Below are positions 27,103 to 36,389 of a DNA stretch of 64,000 nt, piece by piece. The stretch is from an uncultured Rhodobacterales bacterium (GTDB lineage Bacteria > Pseudomonadota > Alphaproteobacteria > Rhodobacterales > Rhodobacteraceae): the NCBI GenBank assembly GCA_903845215.1, contig CAIMWI010000073.1:1-64000 (forward strand). Reading direction: 5' to 3'. Positions within the stretch are counted from its first letter, which is position 1; every line of letters starts with the position of its first letter. The position numbers were made by a program, and so were the translations under genes. The notes under the pieces were generated by a model. That model ran no database searches and was not told the origin of the DNA. It saw only the letters and a list, made by a program, of their open reading frames with translations.

Positions 27103-27768
27103 TCAGAAGTCAAGGTCGGCGTAATGTGCAGGCGGCGGAAAGCCTGGGATCTGGTCTGACAGCAGTGGGCGAAAGGCCGGGCGCGATTTGATCTTGGCGT
27201 ACCAATCTTTGACCAAGGCGTTGCGGTTCCAATCCACGTCTGAGATGTAGTCCAACGCCGACAAATGGGCCGCTGCCGCAAAATCGGCCAGTGTCATCAC
27301 ATCGCCCGCCAGCCACCGCCGTTGTTCCAGCAACCAGCCCAGATAGTCGATGTGGTATTTGATCCGCGTCGCCCCTGACTTCACATTCTTGGAATCGGGA
27401 TAGCCTTGGCCCATTATCTTTTTATAGACGCGCTCATACAAAAGCTTTGATGTCACCTCGGCGTGGAACTTGTCGTCAAACCACGCGCACAGGCGGCGCA
27501 CCTCGTGCCGGGTTTCGGCATCGCGCGGCATTAATGCCGGATTAGGAACAGTCTCTTCCAAATACTCGCAGATCGCTTGGCTTTCAGCCATCAGTTTGGC
27601 GTCCATCTTCAAGACGGGCACTTTGCCGGCCGGATTGCGACGCAGGAATTCGGGATCTTGTTCCCAGTAGCGTTCCTCCACCAGTTCAACTTCTAACCGT
27701 TTTTCGGCCAAAGTGAGCCGCACCTTGCGGCAAAAGGGTGACAGCGGGAAGTGATACAAACGGATCAT
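27103..27768 (-). CDS. fzlA: Glutathione S-transferase family protein, FzlA-like
   Basis: A 221-residue GST-fold protein. The N-terminal thioredoxin half (RLYHFPLSPFCRKVRLTLAE) has cis-Pro (KVPVL) and ESQAI, and an all-helical half follows. The C-terminus SRPAFRPLL...PPPAHYADLDF and Trp35 (ERYWEQ) match the FtsZ-filament-binding GST homologue FzlA of Caulobacter-type alphaproteobacteria, which links FtsZ to septal wall synthesis. The gene next to it encodes a peptidoglycan glycosyltransferase, in line with a cell-division role. An ordinary GST is the alternative. Confidence 0.65.
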   Translation of the reverse strand: MIRLYHFPLSPFCRKVRLTLAEKRLEVELVEERYWEQDPEFLRRNPAGKVPVLKMDAKLMAESQAICEYLEETVPNPALMPRDAETRHEVRRLCAWFDDKFHAEVTSKLLYERVYKKIMGQGYPDSKNVKSGATRIKYHIDYLGWLLEQRRWLAGDVMTLADFAAAAHLSALDYISDVDWNRNALVKDWYAKIKSRPAFRPLLSDQIPGFPPPAHYADLDF

Positions 27769-27833
27769 CGGGACCTGCGGTAAAGTTCACCCCTCCATGC
27801 AACGGGGGCGGGCAAATTTCAACCACCTCATCG

Positions 27834-28562
27834 TCAATCAGCCGTCTCAAAGCACGCAGCGCGGCCATCGGCGGCGATTGTTTCTGCACCAGAACGAATT
27901 TGCGCCGCACGGCCCCGAACAAAGCCAGAGGGTTTGGCGGCGTTGCGCTCTTTTGGGTTGGGCAGAACGGCGGCCAAGCGGGCGGATTGGCTGGCACTTA
28001 GATTGGCAGCATCGGTTTTAAACAAGACTTGGGCAGCCGCCTGCACGCCAAAGACGCCCTCGGCAAATTCGGCCTCGTTCAGATACACTTCCAAAATCCG
28101 TTGCTTTGACCACATCAGTTCCACGACAGGCGTCATGGCCGCCTCTATCGCCTTGCGCAGATAGGATCGCCCCTGCCACAAAAACACGTTCTTCACCACT
28201 TGCTGGCTGATGGTCGACGCGCCGCGCTGTTTGCCATTGGCTATGGCATCACGAATCTGCGCAATGTCAAAACCCCAATGCAAACAGAAATTGGCATCCT
28301 CGCCGGCCACAACCGAGCGCGCCATATCGGGCGAGATATCCTGCCAACTGACCCAGTCCCGCTTAATTCCGCCCAAGCGCCAGCTTTCCTGCCATTGGTA
28401 GATGTTGCCCGGCGGCGGCAGGAACGAAAACACCACGATCAGCAGAACATAAAACGCCACAACGCCGCCCAAAAGCCGCCCAACCCAATGCAAAACCTTG
28501 CGCCACAGCGGCAGGTTTGTATCAGCTTCGGTCTTTTTCGTGCGTGTCTTCTTTTCAGCCAT
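27834..28562 (-). CDS. mtgA: Monofunctional peptidoglycan glycosyltransferase MtgA
   Basis: A 242-residue GT51 enzyme that polymerises lipid II into glycan strands. A basic N-terminus is followed by a single TM helix (about 27-48). GEDANFCLHWGFD holds the catalytic Glu, then come ASTISQQVVKNVFLW, RKAIEAAMTPVVELMWSKQRILEVYLNEAEF and GVFGVQAAA. There is no transpeptidase domain, as expected for MtgA. Located 65 bases upstream of the FzlA-like gene on the same strand. Confidence 0.93.
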   Translation of the reverse strand: MAEKKTRTKKTEADTNLPLWRKVLHWVGRLLGGVVAFYVLLIVVFSFLPPPGNIYQWQESWRLGGIKRDWVSWQDISPDMARSVVAGEDANFCLHWGFDIAQIRDAIANGKQRGASTISQQVVKNVFLWQGRSYLRKAIEAAMTPVVELMWSKQRILEVYLNEAEFAEGVFGVQAAAQVLFKTDAANLSASQSARLAAVLPNPKERNAAKPSGFVRGRAAQIRSGAETIAADGRAACFETAD

Positions 28563-28628
28563 GGGCCACCATAGGCCCTAGTGCTGCGTTTTGGTCAAGT
28601 GGGCACGGGCTTCGCACCCCAAGCAAGT

Positions 28629-28663
28629 ACGGGCGAAGGGGCAAAGCGCGCCCTTTCGCCCGT
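28629..28663 (-). terminator. Strong hairpin downstream of gltB
   Basis: On the minus strand, ACGGGCGAAAGGG pairs with CCCCTTCGCCCGT around a 9-base loop, a 13-bp stem with one mismatch. It lies 49 bases past the gltB stop and 67 bases before mtgA, so it likely ends or protects the gltB transcript. No T-tract. Confidence 0.5.
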
Positions 28664-28664
28664 G

Positions 28665-28704
28665 CATCTGTGTCTAGATACCCCACGGGAAGGTGGGGGT
28701 GAAG
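28665..28704 (-). repeat. Dispersed GC-rich intergenic repeat, diverged copy 3
   Basis: On the minus strand it reads TTCACCCCCACC, then CCCGTGGGGTATCTAG and CAGATG, matching the second half of copies 1 and 2 with several changes. It follows the gltB stop directly, where it adjoins the hairpin at 28629-28663. Confidence 0.5.
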
Positions 28705-28711
28705 CCGCCGC

Positions 28712-31700
28712 CTACTCTGCAGGAACCTTTATGGCTGCATCCGACAAGGGATGGGCCAACCGGTTGACCATTTCAATCGGGCAGACTTGCAGGAAGTTGT
28801 GGCGCTCTTGCGTCCAATTGGACAGAATTTGCGCGCCGTGCCGGCTGCCGGTTTCGGCGACATGGGCGGTGATCAGCTCTTTCAGTTGCGCTTCCCAATG
28901 CGGGTGGCCCAGACTGCAGGTCAAGATCGTCTCGCGGTTCATCGCCTCTTCGGCCTGCCCGTCGGGATCATAGATATAGGCCATCCCGCCTGTCATGCCC
29001 GCGCCAAAGTTGGCGCCGATGCGGCCCAGAATAACCGCAACACCACCGGTCATATACTCGCACCCGTTCGATCCGCAGCCCTCGACCACCACCTTCGCGC
29101 CCGAGTTGCGCACAGCAAAGCGTTCGCCCGCCCGCCCGCTGGCGTAAAGGTAGCCGTCGGTTGCCCCGTACAACACCGTGTTGCCAATGATGGTGTTATC
29201 TTCGGCTTTCAGTGGCGATGTCATTGACGGCCGCACTGTGATTGTGCCACCCGACAGGCCTTTGCCAACATAATCATTGGCATCGCCCTGCACCTCAATC
29301 TTCAACCCGCGCACAGCAAAGGCGCCCAGCGATTGCCCGCACGACCCTGACAGTTTCACCGTCAGATGGTCGGCCTGCAAGCTGTTGCGCATGCCGAATT
29401 TCTTCACGATATGGCTGCTGGCCCTTGTGCCAATGGTGCGCAACGTGTTGCGCACGGCGTAAGACAATTGCATCTTTTCGCCGTCTTCAAAGAACCGCGC
29501 ACCGTCGCGGATGATTTCGGCATCCAGCGTATCGGGCACATGGTTGCGCGGCTTGGATCGGTCGTAGGTGATCTTCTGCGCGCTATCGACCGAAATCAGC
29601 AACGGGTTCAAATCCAAGTCATCCAGATGGGCCGAACCGCGACTGATCTGGCTAAGAAGGTCTGCCCGTCCGATAATCTCGTCCATCGAACGCGCCCCGA
29701 TCGAGGCCAAGATTTCCCGTACCTCTTGCGCATAGAAGGTGATCAGGTTGACGACCTTATCCGCCGATCCGGTGAACTTGGCGCGCAGCGCGTCGTTCTG
29801 GGTGCACACGCCCACGGGGCAGGTGTTGGATTGGCACTGGCGCACCATGATACAGCCCATGGCGATCAGGGCGGCGGTGCCGATGCCGTATTCCTCGGCC
29901 CCCATCATCGCGGCCATCACCACATCGCGGCCCGTGCGCAGCCCGCCGTCGGTGCGCAGGGTGACGCGCTCGCGCAGGTTGTTCATCGCCAGAACCTGAT
30001 GTGCTTCTGTCAGGCCCATTTCCCACGGCAGGCCCGCATATTTGATTGACGTGCCGGGCGATGCCCCCGTGCCGCCGTTGTGCCCGGATATCAAGATCAC
30101 ATCGGCCTTGGCCTTGGCCACGCCCGCCGCAATCGTGCCCACGCCAGACGAGGACACCAGCTTGACCGTCACCTTGGCGCGCGGGTTGATTTGCTTAAGA
30201 TCGTAGATCAGCTGCGCCAGATCTTCGATGGAATAAATGTCATGGTGCGGCGGCGGCGAGATCAGCGTCACCCCTGGCGTGGAATGGCGCAGCCGTGCGA
30301 TCAGCGCTGTCACCTTCATGCCGGGTAACTGCCCACCCTCGCCGGGTTTGGCCCCCTGCGCGACCTTGATTTCCAGTTCCTCGCAGGCGTTGAGATATTC
30401 CGCTGTCACGCCAAAGCGGCCCGATGCCACCTGCTTGATCTTGGCAGACGGATTATCGCCGTTGGGTTCGGGGTGGAAATGGGCGGGGTCTTCGCCCCCC
30501 TCGCCGCTGTCAGACTTGGCCCCGATCCGGTTCATCGCCACGTTGAGGGTCTTGTGCGCTTCGGGCGACAGGGCCCCCAGCGACATGCCCGGCGTGACAA
30601 AGCGTTTGCGGATCGAGGTGATGCTTTCCACCTCTTCAATCGGCACGGCTTTGCCCAAGGCTTTGATGTCTAAGAGATCGCGAATATGAATCGGCGGGTT
30701 GGCCCGCATCGCGGCGGAATACTGTTTCCAGATATCAAACGACGCGCGGTCGCAGGCCGATTGCAGCATATGCATCGTCTGCGCTTCCCAAGCGTGCTTT
30801 TCACCCGAACGGCGCGCCTTATAGAAACCGCCCACTGGCAGCACGTCGGTCTGTGACAGCCAGCCTTTGGCGTGAACCTCTTCGCATTTCAACTGAATGC
30901 CGTTCAAACCAATGCCCGAGATGCGGCTTTGCATGCCAGGGAAGTATTCGGCCACCATAGCGCGTGAAAGCCCCACGGCTTCAAAGTTCAACCCGCCGCG
31001 ATAGGACGAGATCACCGAAATGCCCATCTTCGACATGATCTTCAACAGCCCCGCGTCAATCGCATCGCGGTAACGGCGCATGGCGTCGATTAGGCTGCCT
31101 TCGATCAGGCCACGCGACACGCGGTCGGCCACCGAATCTTCGGCAACATAGGGGTTCACTGTGGTGGCTCCCGACCCAATCAGCACGGCGAAGTAGTGCG
31201 GATCTATACATTCCGCCGCCCGCACGTTGATTGAACAGAAGGTGCGCAGCCCCTTGCGGGTTAGCCACGAATGCACGGCAGAGGTGGCCAAGATCATCGG
31301 CATCGCCACGCGGGATTCGCTTTGGTGTTCATCGGTCAGCACCAGCTGGCCCGCGCCAGAGCGCACGGCATCCTCGGCTTCGGCGCGAATGCGTTCCAGC
31401 CCTTGGCGCAGCGCGTCTTGGGTGGACCCAGCGGGGAAGGTGCAGTCGATAAACGCCACTTGGTCACCAAAGCGCTCGGTCAGAACGGCAAACTCGCCAT
31501 TGGCCAAGAAGGGGCTTTCCAGCACCAAAATCTCGGTCTGGCTAGAGTTTTCGTCTAGCACGTTGCGCAGGTTGCCAAAGCGGGTCTTCAAGCTCATCAC
31601 CCGCCCTTCGCGCAGGCTGTCGATCGGCGGGTTGGTGACTTGGCTGAAGTTTTGCCGGAAGAAATGGCTAAGCGGGCGATACACCGCCGACAAAACCGCC

Positions 31701-33250
31701 GCCGGCGTGTCGTCGCCCATCGAGGCGATCATTTCCTTGCCGTCTTCGGCCATGGGAACCAGAACCTGTTCCAGTTCTTCCAGCGTATAACCCGCCGCAA
31801 TCTGGCGGCGGCGCAGGTCAACGCCGGTGAAGGTTGGCTCTTCGGGCACTTCACGCAGCAATGCGTTCAGGTCGACGATCTTTTCGATCCAGTCGCCGTA
31901 AGGCTGGGCAGCGGCCAGTTTGTCCTTCAGTTCGACATCGTGGAACAAGCGGCCTTCTTGCATATCGACGGCAATCATCTGCCCCGGCCCCAACGCGCCC
32001 TTTTCGCGCACTGTCGCCTCGTCAACCGGCACCATTCCGGCTTCTGATCCTGCGATCAGCAAGCCATCGCCCGTGATGACATAGCGCATCGGGCGCAGGC
32101 CGTTGCGATCAAGCCCGCCGCAGACCCAGCGGCCATCCGTCATCGCCAAAGCGGCAGGGCCATCCCATGGTTCGATGACCGAGTTGCAATAGGAATACAT
32201 ATCTGCCCAAGCTTTGGGCATATTGGCGGTCTGCTTGCTCCACGCTTCGGGGACCAGCATAGTTTTGGCCATAGGCGCACTGCGGCCTGAACGGACCAGC
32301 ACCTCAAACACCGCATCCAGCGCGCCGGAATCGGATGTGCCGCCGGGGATGATCGGCTTGATGTCTTCGGCCATATCGCCAAACGCGCCCGAGGCCATGC
32401 GGATCTCGTGGCTTTTCATCCAGTTGACGTTGCCCTTCAGCGTGTTGATCTCGCCGTTATGGGCCAGCATGCGGAAGGGTTGGGCCAGCCACCACTGTGG
32501 GAAGGTGTTGGTGGAATAGCGCTGGTGGTAGATGGCAAAGGCCGATTCAAAGCGGTCATCCATCAGGTCGGGGTAGAAGGTTGCCACCTGTTCGGCCAGC
32601 ATCATACCCTTGTAGATGATGGAACGGCATGACAGCGAGCAAAGATACATGCCTTGAATGCCCGCCTTGGTCGCAGCTTTTTCGATCCGGCGGCGGATGA
32701 TGTACAACTCGCGTTCAAACTGCTCGGCGTCCGCGCCGTTTTCGCAGCGGATCAGGATTTGTTCGATCTCTGGCCGTGTGGCCAGCGCCTTTTCACCCAG
32801 AACCGAGATGTCAGAAGGCACATGACGCCAGCCATAGATATAGTGGCCCATCCGCAGCACTTCGGTTTCCACGATAGTCCGACAGGCTTCTTGCGCGCCA
32901 AAATCGGTACGGGGCAGGAAAACTTGGCCGACGGCGATCAGTTTGGTGGTGTCAGGCTCGTGCCCTGTGCGGCGGACTTGGTCGTAAAAGAACTTGACCG
33001 GGATCTGCACATGAATGCCCGCCCCGTCCCCCGTCTTGCCATCGGCATCGACAGCGCCACGGTGCCAGACGGCTTTGAGCGCGTTGATCCCGTTTTCCAC
33101 GACCTTGCGCGACGGTTTGCCCGAAATGGCAACAACCAGCCCCACGCCGCAAGACGAATGTTCGTCTTCGGCTTTGTACAGGCTGTTGGCATCCATCCAA
33201 GCGCGTTTTGCCTCTTCGGCCGCAACCCAAGCTTCGTCATATTTGGTCAT
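28712..33250 (-). CDS. gltB: Glutamate synthase (NADPH) large subunit
   Basis: A 1512-residue protein of full length. With ATG 33250 as start (GGAGGG eight bases upstream), the class II glutaminase Cys is residue 34 (HSSCGVGLVV), exposed after propeptide removal. The central domain, FMN-binding synthase domain (GAKSDSGEGGEDP, PGEGGQLPG) and 3Fe-4S cluster Cys cluster (CIMVRQCQSNTCPVGVC) follow. A C-terminal GXGXG beta-helix (GGTITVRPS, GNTVLYGATDGYL) completes it. It makes glutamate from glutamine and 2-oxoglutarate with GltD. A small gene separates it from gltD. Confidence 0.97.
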   Translation of the reverse strand: MTKYDEAWVAAEEAKRAWMDANSLYKAEDEHSSCGVGLVVAISGKPSRKVVENGINALKAVWHRGAVDADGKTGDGAGIHVQIPVKFFYDQVRRTGHEPDTTKLIAVGQVFLPRTDFGAQEACRTIVETEVLRMGHYIYGWRHVPSDISVLGEKALATRPEIEQILIRCENGADAEQFERELYIIRRRIEKAATKAGIQGMYLCSLSCRSIIYKGMMLAEQVATFYPDLMDDRFESAFAIYHQRYSTNTFPQWWLAQPFRMLAHNGEINTLKGNVNWMKSHEIRMASGAFGDMAEDIKPIIPGGTSDSGALDAVFEVLVRSGRSAPMAKTMLVPEAWSKQTANMPKAWADMYSYCNSVIEPWDGPAALAMTDGRWVCGGLDRNGLRPMRYVITGDGLLIAGSEAGMVPVDEATVREKGALGPGQMIAVDMQEGRLFHDVELKDKLAAAQPYGDWIEKIVDLNALLREVPEEPTFTGVDLRRRQIAAGYTLEELEQVLVPMAEDGKEMIASMGDDTPAAVLSAVYRPLSHFFRQNFSQVTNPPIDSLREGRVMSLKTRFGNLRNVLDENSSQTEILVLESPFLANGEFAVLTERFGDQVAFIDCTFPAGSTQDALRQGLERIRAEAEDAVRSGAGQLVLTDEHQSESRVAMPMILATSAVHSWLTRKGLRTFCSINVRAAECIDPHYFAVLIGSGATTVNPYVAEDSVADRVSRGLIEGSLIDAMRRYRDAIDAGLLKIMSKMGISVISSYRGGLNFEAVGLSRAMVAEYFPGMQSRISGIGLNGIQLKCEEVHAKGWLSQTDVLPVGGFYKARRSGEKHAWEAQTMHMLQSACDRASFDIWKQYSAAMRANPPIHIRDLLDIKALGKAVPIEEVESITSIRKRFVTPGMSLGALSPEAHKTLNVAMNRIGAKSDSGEGGEDPAHFHPEPNGDNPSAKIKQVASGRFGVTAEYLNACEELEIKVAQGAKPGEGGQLPGMKVTALIARLRHSTPGVTLISPPPHHDIYSIEDLAQLIYDLKQINPRAKVTVKLVSSSGVGTIAAGVAKAKADVILISGHNGGTGASPGTSIKYAGLPWEMGLTEAHQVLAMNNLRERVTLRTDGGLRTGRDVVMAAMMGAEEYGIGTAALIAMGCIMVRQCQSNTCPVGVCTQNDALRAKFTGSADKVVNLITFYAQEVREILASIGARSMDEIIGRADLLSQISRGSAHLDDLDLNPLLISVDSAQKITYDRSKPRNHVPDTLDAEIIRDGARFFEDGEKMQLSYAVRNTLRTIGTRASSHIVKKFGMRNSLQADHLTVKLSGSCGQSLGAFAVRGLKIEVQGDANDYVGKGLSGGTITVRPSMTSPLKAEDNTIIGNTVLYGATDGYLYASGRAGERFAVRNSGAKVVVEGCGSNGCEYMTGGVAVILGRIGANFGAGMTGGMAYIYDPDGQAEEAMNRETILTCSLGHPHWEAQLKELITAHVAETGSRHGAQILSNWTQERHNFLQVCPIEMVNRLAHPLSDAAIKVPAE

Positions 33251-33252
33251 GA

Positions 33253-33963
33253 TCAAGACCCTCCGAGAGATTTTGCAACGCTGTGGGGCAGACCCAATGA
33301 CGACATCTGAGCGTCACATTCAAACAGCGGTAAGGTTAAGGCGAAGCCGGGTTTACCCGGGGTGATGAATTTAACTGGCGGCATATCAGATATTCTGTTT
33401 TCGCCGTCCGCGAACTCTGACTCGGAATGGTTGGAAAAGAAGGCACGCCATTCTTCCGAGATATACTCATTCCCTTTGGAATGGACCAGAACGGTGCCTT
33501 TGTCGTCGGTTTGGGTATATTCGAATTCAGTCTGTTTCAGGGTCACACCATCAATCGTTGTCGTTTCGCCGGTAAGCTTGTCAAAGCCGCGAATGGTGGT
33601 CTGTTCGCCGTTGTCGTTGCTAAGTTTAAAGTCAAACGTATCCAGCCCCAAAGCCAACAGGTCCGAGAAAGAGGCCGGATCACGCGGCATCGGGGCCAAC
33701 ACGTCTTTGCTGCCGTCATAGGTATAATAGCTTTCCAGCCACTGTGCATCGTGGTCAACCTTGGCCAAAAACGCGGGCCCCTCGGCGTTGAAATCGGCGC
33801 GCCATTGTTCGCCTTGCGCGTCGCCCTCGCAGGTATAGAATTGCGAGACCATACATTCGCGCGACTGCACCGTCAGATAGGTGGTGCATCCCGTGGGCGG
33901 GATGAAGGTCGCCGCTTGGGCCGGGGCGGCGAGAAAGATTAGGGGCAGAATAAGACGCTTCAT
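33253..33963 (-). CDS. Secreted protein of unknown function between gltD and gltB
   Basis: A 236-residue protein with a clear signal peptide (MKRLILPLIFLAAPAQA, cleaved near 17-18). The mature part has Cys residues in the first 30 positions (CTTYLTVQSRECMVSQFYTC), probably disulfide-bonded, then a beta-rich chain with paired Thr/Asp stretches (LTGETTTIDGVTLKQTEFEYTQ). The ATG at 33963 follows a GGAG-type site; upstream open codons run into gltD. Its stop is two bases before the gltB ATG, so it is in the gltDB operon. Function not recognised. Confidence 0.85.
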   Translation of the reverse strand: MKRLILPLIFLAAPAQAATFIPPTGCTTYLTVQSRECMVSQFYTCEGDAQGEQWRADFNAEGPAFLAKVDHDAQWLESYYTYDGSKDVLAPMPRDPASFSDLLALGLDTFDFKLSNDNGEQTTIRGFDKLTGETTTIDGVTLKQTEFEYTQTDDKGTVLVHSKGNEYISEEWRAFFSNHSESEFADGENRISDMPPVKFITPGKPGFALTLPLFECDAQMSSLGLPHSVAKSLGGS

Positions 33964-33997
33964 GAGGAACTCCGTCGGGATGTTCAGATATCGGGGC

Positions 33998-35434
33998 TTA
34001 TTCTGCGGCCACGGCGGAGGGTTGGGCCAGGTAGGACAGGATGGAATCTGCCGCCTCGCGCCCATCGCGAATGGCCCAGACAACCAAAGAGGCACCGCGC
34101 ACGATATCACCTGCGGCATAAACGCCGGGCAAGTTGGTTGCGTGGCTGCGGAAGTCGGCCTTGATCGTGCCCCAACGGGTCACAGCCAGTTCCGGCACGC
34201 CCCAAAGCGCTTGCAGATCTTCAGGTTCAAAGCCCAAGGCTTGCACCACCAAATCGGCCGGTTCGGTGTAATCGGCATCCTCGATAACCTCGGGCACTTG
34301 CCGCCCCGTAGCATCGGGCGCGCCAAGGCGCATCTTTTGCACGATCACACCATCCACCACAGCCCCACCGGTGAAGCCTTTGGGCGCAGAAAGCCAAACG
34401 AAATCGACGCCCTCTTCTTCGGCATTTTGCACTTCGCGCTGACTGCCGGGCATGTTGGCCTTATCGCGCCGATATAGGCACTTGACCGAGGTCGCCCCCT
34501 GCCGGATGGCCGTGCGCACGCAATCCATCGCGGTGTCGCCGCCGCCGATCACGACCACGCGCTTACCTTGCGCGTTCAATTCGCCCGAGTCGAATTCCGC
34601 CACATCATCGCCAAAGCTTTTGCGGTTTGATGCTGTCAGATAATCCAGCGCCTTGACCACGCCCTGCGCACCCACACCGGGGGCCGAGATGTCGCGCGAT
34701 TTGTAAACGCCGGTGGCGATCAGCACAGCGTCATGGCGGCCACGTATGGCGTCAAACGACAGATCCTCGCCCACCCGGCAATTCAGCACGAATTGCACGC
34801 CAGCCTGTTCCAGCTGCGCGATACGCTGCATTACGACCGGCTTTTCCAGTTTAAAGCCGGGGATGCCGTAAGTCAGCAGGCCGCCAGCGCGGTCGTAGCG
34901 GTCATAGACCGTGACCTGCACACCCGCGCGGCGCAGCACATCGGCAGCAGCAAGGCCACCCGGACCAGCGCCGATGATGCCCACCGACTCACCCCGTTCG
35001 GCACCGGGTTTGATCGGAGCGACCCAGCCGTTTTCCCATGCCAGATCTGTCAGATGCTTTTCCACTGCGCCAATCGTCACGGTGCCGTGGCCAGACTGTT
35101 CGATCACGCAATTGCCTTCGCACAAGCGGTCTTGCGGGCAGATGCGGCCGCAGATTTCGGGGAAGGTGTTGGTGGCTTGGCTCAGATTATACGCCTCTTG
35201 CAGGCGGCCTTCGGCGGTAAGGCGCAGCCAATCGGGGATGTTGTTGTGCAGGGGGCAATGGGTCTGGCAATAGGGCACGCCGCATTGGCTGCAACGACTA
35301 GCCTGTTCGGCGGCCTTGGTGGCCGCAAACTGGCGGTAAATTTCATGGAAATCTTCGGCGCGCAAATTGGCCGGGCGCTTTTCGGGCGTTTCTTTGCCCA
35401 AAGAGACGAATTTCAGCATACGTTGCACGGCCAT
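33998..35434 (-). CDS. gltD: Glutamate synthase (NADPH) small subunit
   Basis: A 478-residue FAD- and NADPH-binding iron-sulfur protein that feeds electrons to GltB. The N-terminal Cys clusters CSQCGVPYCQTHCP and CGRICPQDRLCEGNC bind two 4Fe-4S centres. GIIGAGPGGLAAADVLR binds FAD and VVIGGGDTAMDCVRTA binds NADPH. The start MAVQRMLKF (35434) has GGGAGA seven bases upstream; a GTG 21 bases earlier is less likely. First gene of gltD-unknown-gltB. A paired inverted repeat lies upstream. Confidence 0.96.
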   Translation of the reverse strand: MAVQRMLKFVSLGKETPEKRPANLRAEDFHEIYRQFAATKAAEQASRCSQCGVPYCQTHCPLHNNIPDWLRLTAEGRLQEAYNLSQATNTFPEICGRICPQDRLCEGNCVIEQSGHGTVTIGAVEKHLTDLAWENGWVAPIKPGAERGESVGIIGAGPGGLAAADVLRRAGVQVTVYDRYDRAGGLLTYGIPGFKLEKPVVMQRIAQLEQAGVQFVLNCRVGEDLSFDAIRGRHDAVLIATGVYKSRDISAPGVGAQGVVKALDYLTASNRKSFGDDVAEFDSGELNAQGKRVVVIGGGDTAMDCVRTAIRQGATSVKCLYRRDKANMPGSQREVQNAEEEGVDFVWLSAPKGFTGGAVVDGVIVQKMRLGAPDATGRQVPEVIEDADYTEPADLVVQALGFEPEDLQALWGVPELAVTRWGTIKADFRSHATNLPGVYAAGDIVRGASLVVWAIRDGREAADSILSYLAQPSAVAAE

Positions 35435-35501
35435 AGGGCGATCTCCCATCTTCACTGATGGGGTGATAGCGTGGTCCTTCGGGGAATAAAAGGCAGTATT
35501 G

Positions 35502-35570
35502 CTGACCTATAAAAGCGAATACGACAACAAAGCGACCCTGAAGCATAAAAAACCACAGAAAATAGGTCAG
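35502..35570. promoter_or_regulatory. Widely spaced inverted repeat upstream of gltD
   Basis: CTGACCTAT (35502-35510) and ATAGGTCAG (35562-35570) are perfect 9-base inverted copies 51 bases apart, in the AT-rich 154-base gap between uppP and gltD. This would suit two half-sites or sites for a regulator (for example Lrp- or NtrC-like) bridging the gltD promoter. The regulator is not identified. Confidence 0.4.
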
Positions 35571-35588
35571 TAGCCGATACCTATATAC

Positions 35589-36386
35589 CTAATAGCCTGC
35601 GAAAAGTGCTGCCAAGACCCCAAGGCCCAAGATGATTCGCCACCAGCCAAACACTGCGTAGCCCTGCTGCGATACATAGGCCAACATCCATTTCACCACG
35701 ATGGCCCCTGATATGGTGGCCACAAGCAAACCCACGCCAATCCCCATCAAGGCGGAAAAATCCAGTTCGTGGCGGGATTTGATCAGGTCATAGGTTACAG
35801 CCCCCAACATGGTGGGCAGCGAAAGAAAGAAGGAAAACTCTGCCGCGGCGCGCTTTGACACGCCTAAAAGCCGCGCCCCCACAATCGTCGCCCCCGAGCG
35901 TGACACACCGGGCAAAATCGACAAGCACTGGATCACCCCAATCAGCAGAGCCCTGCCGAAGGGAACCGCCGTTGCATCATCAACCCGTGTTTGCGGGGCG
36001 ATTTTGTCGACAAACACTAAGACCACACCGCCCAAAACCAGCATCACAGCCATCAATTTGGGCGTCTCGAAGAGAACCGTTTTGATAAAGTCATGCGCCA
36101 AAGCGCCAACCACCATGGCAGGTGCAAAGGCGATCAACACCGAAACGATAAAGCGCTGCGAGGCGGGCTTGGTGCGGTAGGTTGAAAACACTTCGACCAG
36201 TTTGTCGCGGTAGAGAAAGGCAATCGCCAGAATGGGCCCCAACTGGATCACAACTTCCAGCGTCTTAGACCCCTCTAGGCCCATAAAGTGCCCCAACAGC
36301 AGGAGATGCGCGGTCGAGGAGACGGGGATAAACTCTGTCAACCCCTCGACCAAGCCCAGCAGCGCTGCTGTCAGCATATCCTGCAC
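35589..36386 (-). CDS. uppP: Undecaprenyl-diphosphate phosphatase
   Basis: A 265-residue polytopic membrane protein of the BacA/UppP family. GLVEGLTEFIPVSSTAHLLL is the conserved catalytic (E/Q)xxxE region, and LPGVSRSGATIVGARL holds the PGxSRSGxT motif. It recycles undecaprenyl pyrophosphate to the monophosphate for peptidoglycan and glycan synthesis. The start is GTG 36386, three bases after the upstream stop with GGAAGA before it; ATG 36377 is a second option. Coupled to the NDUFA9-like gene. Confidence 0.95.
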   Translation of the reverse strand: MQDMLTAALLGLVEGLTEFIPVSSTAHLLLLGHFMGLEGSKTLEVVIQLGPILAIAFLYRDKLVEVFSTYRTKPASQRFIVSVLIAFAPAMVVGALAHDFIKTVLFETPKLMAVMLVLGGVVLVFVDKIAPQTRVDDATAVPFGRALLIGVIQCLSILPGVSRSGATIVGARLLGVSKRAAAEFSFFLSLPTMLGAVTYDLIKSRHELDFSALMGIGVGLLVATISGAIVVKWMLAYVSQQGYAVFGWWRIILGLGVLAALFAGY

Positions 36387-36389
36387 GGG

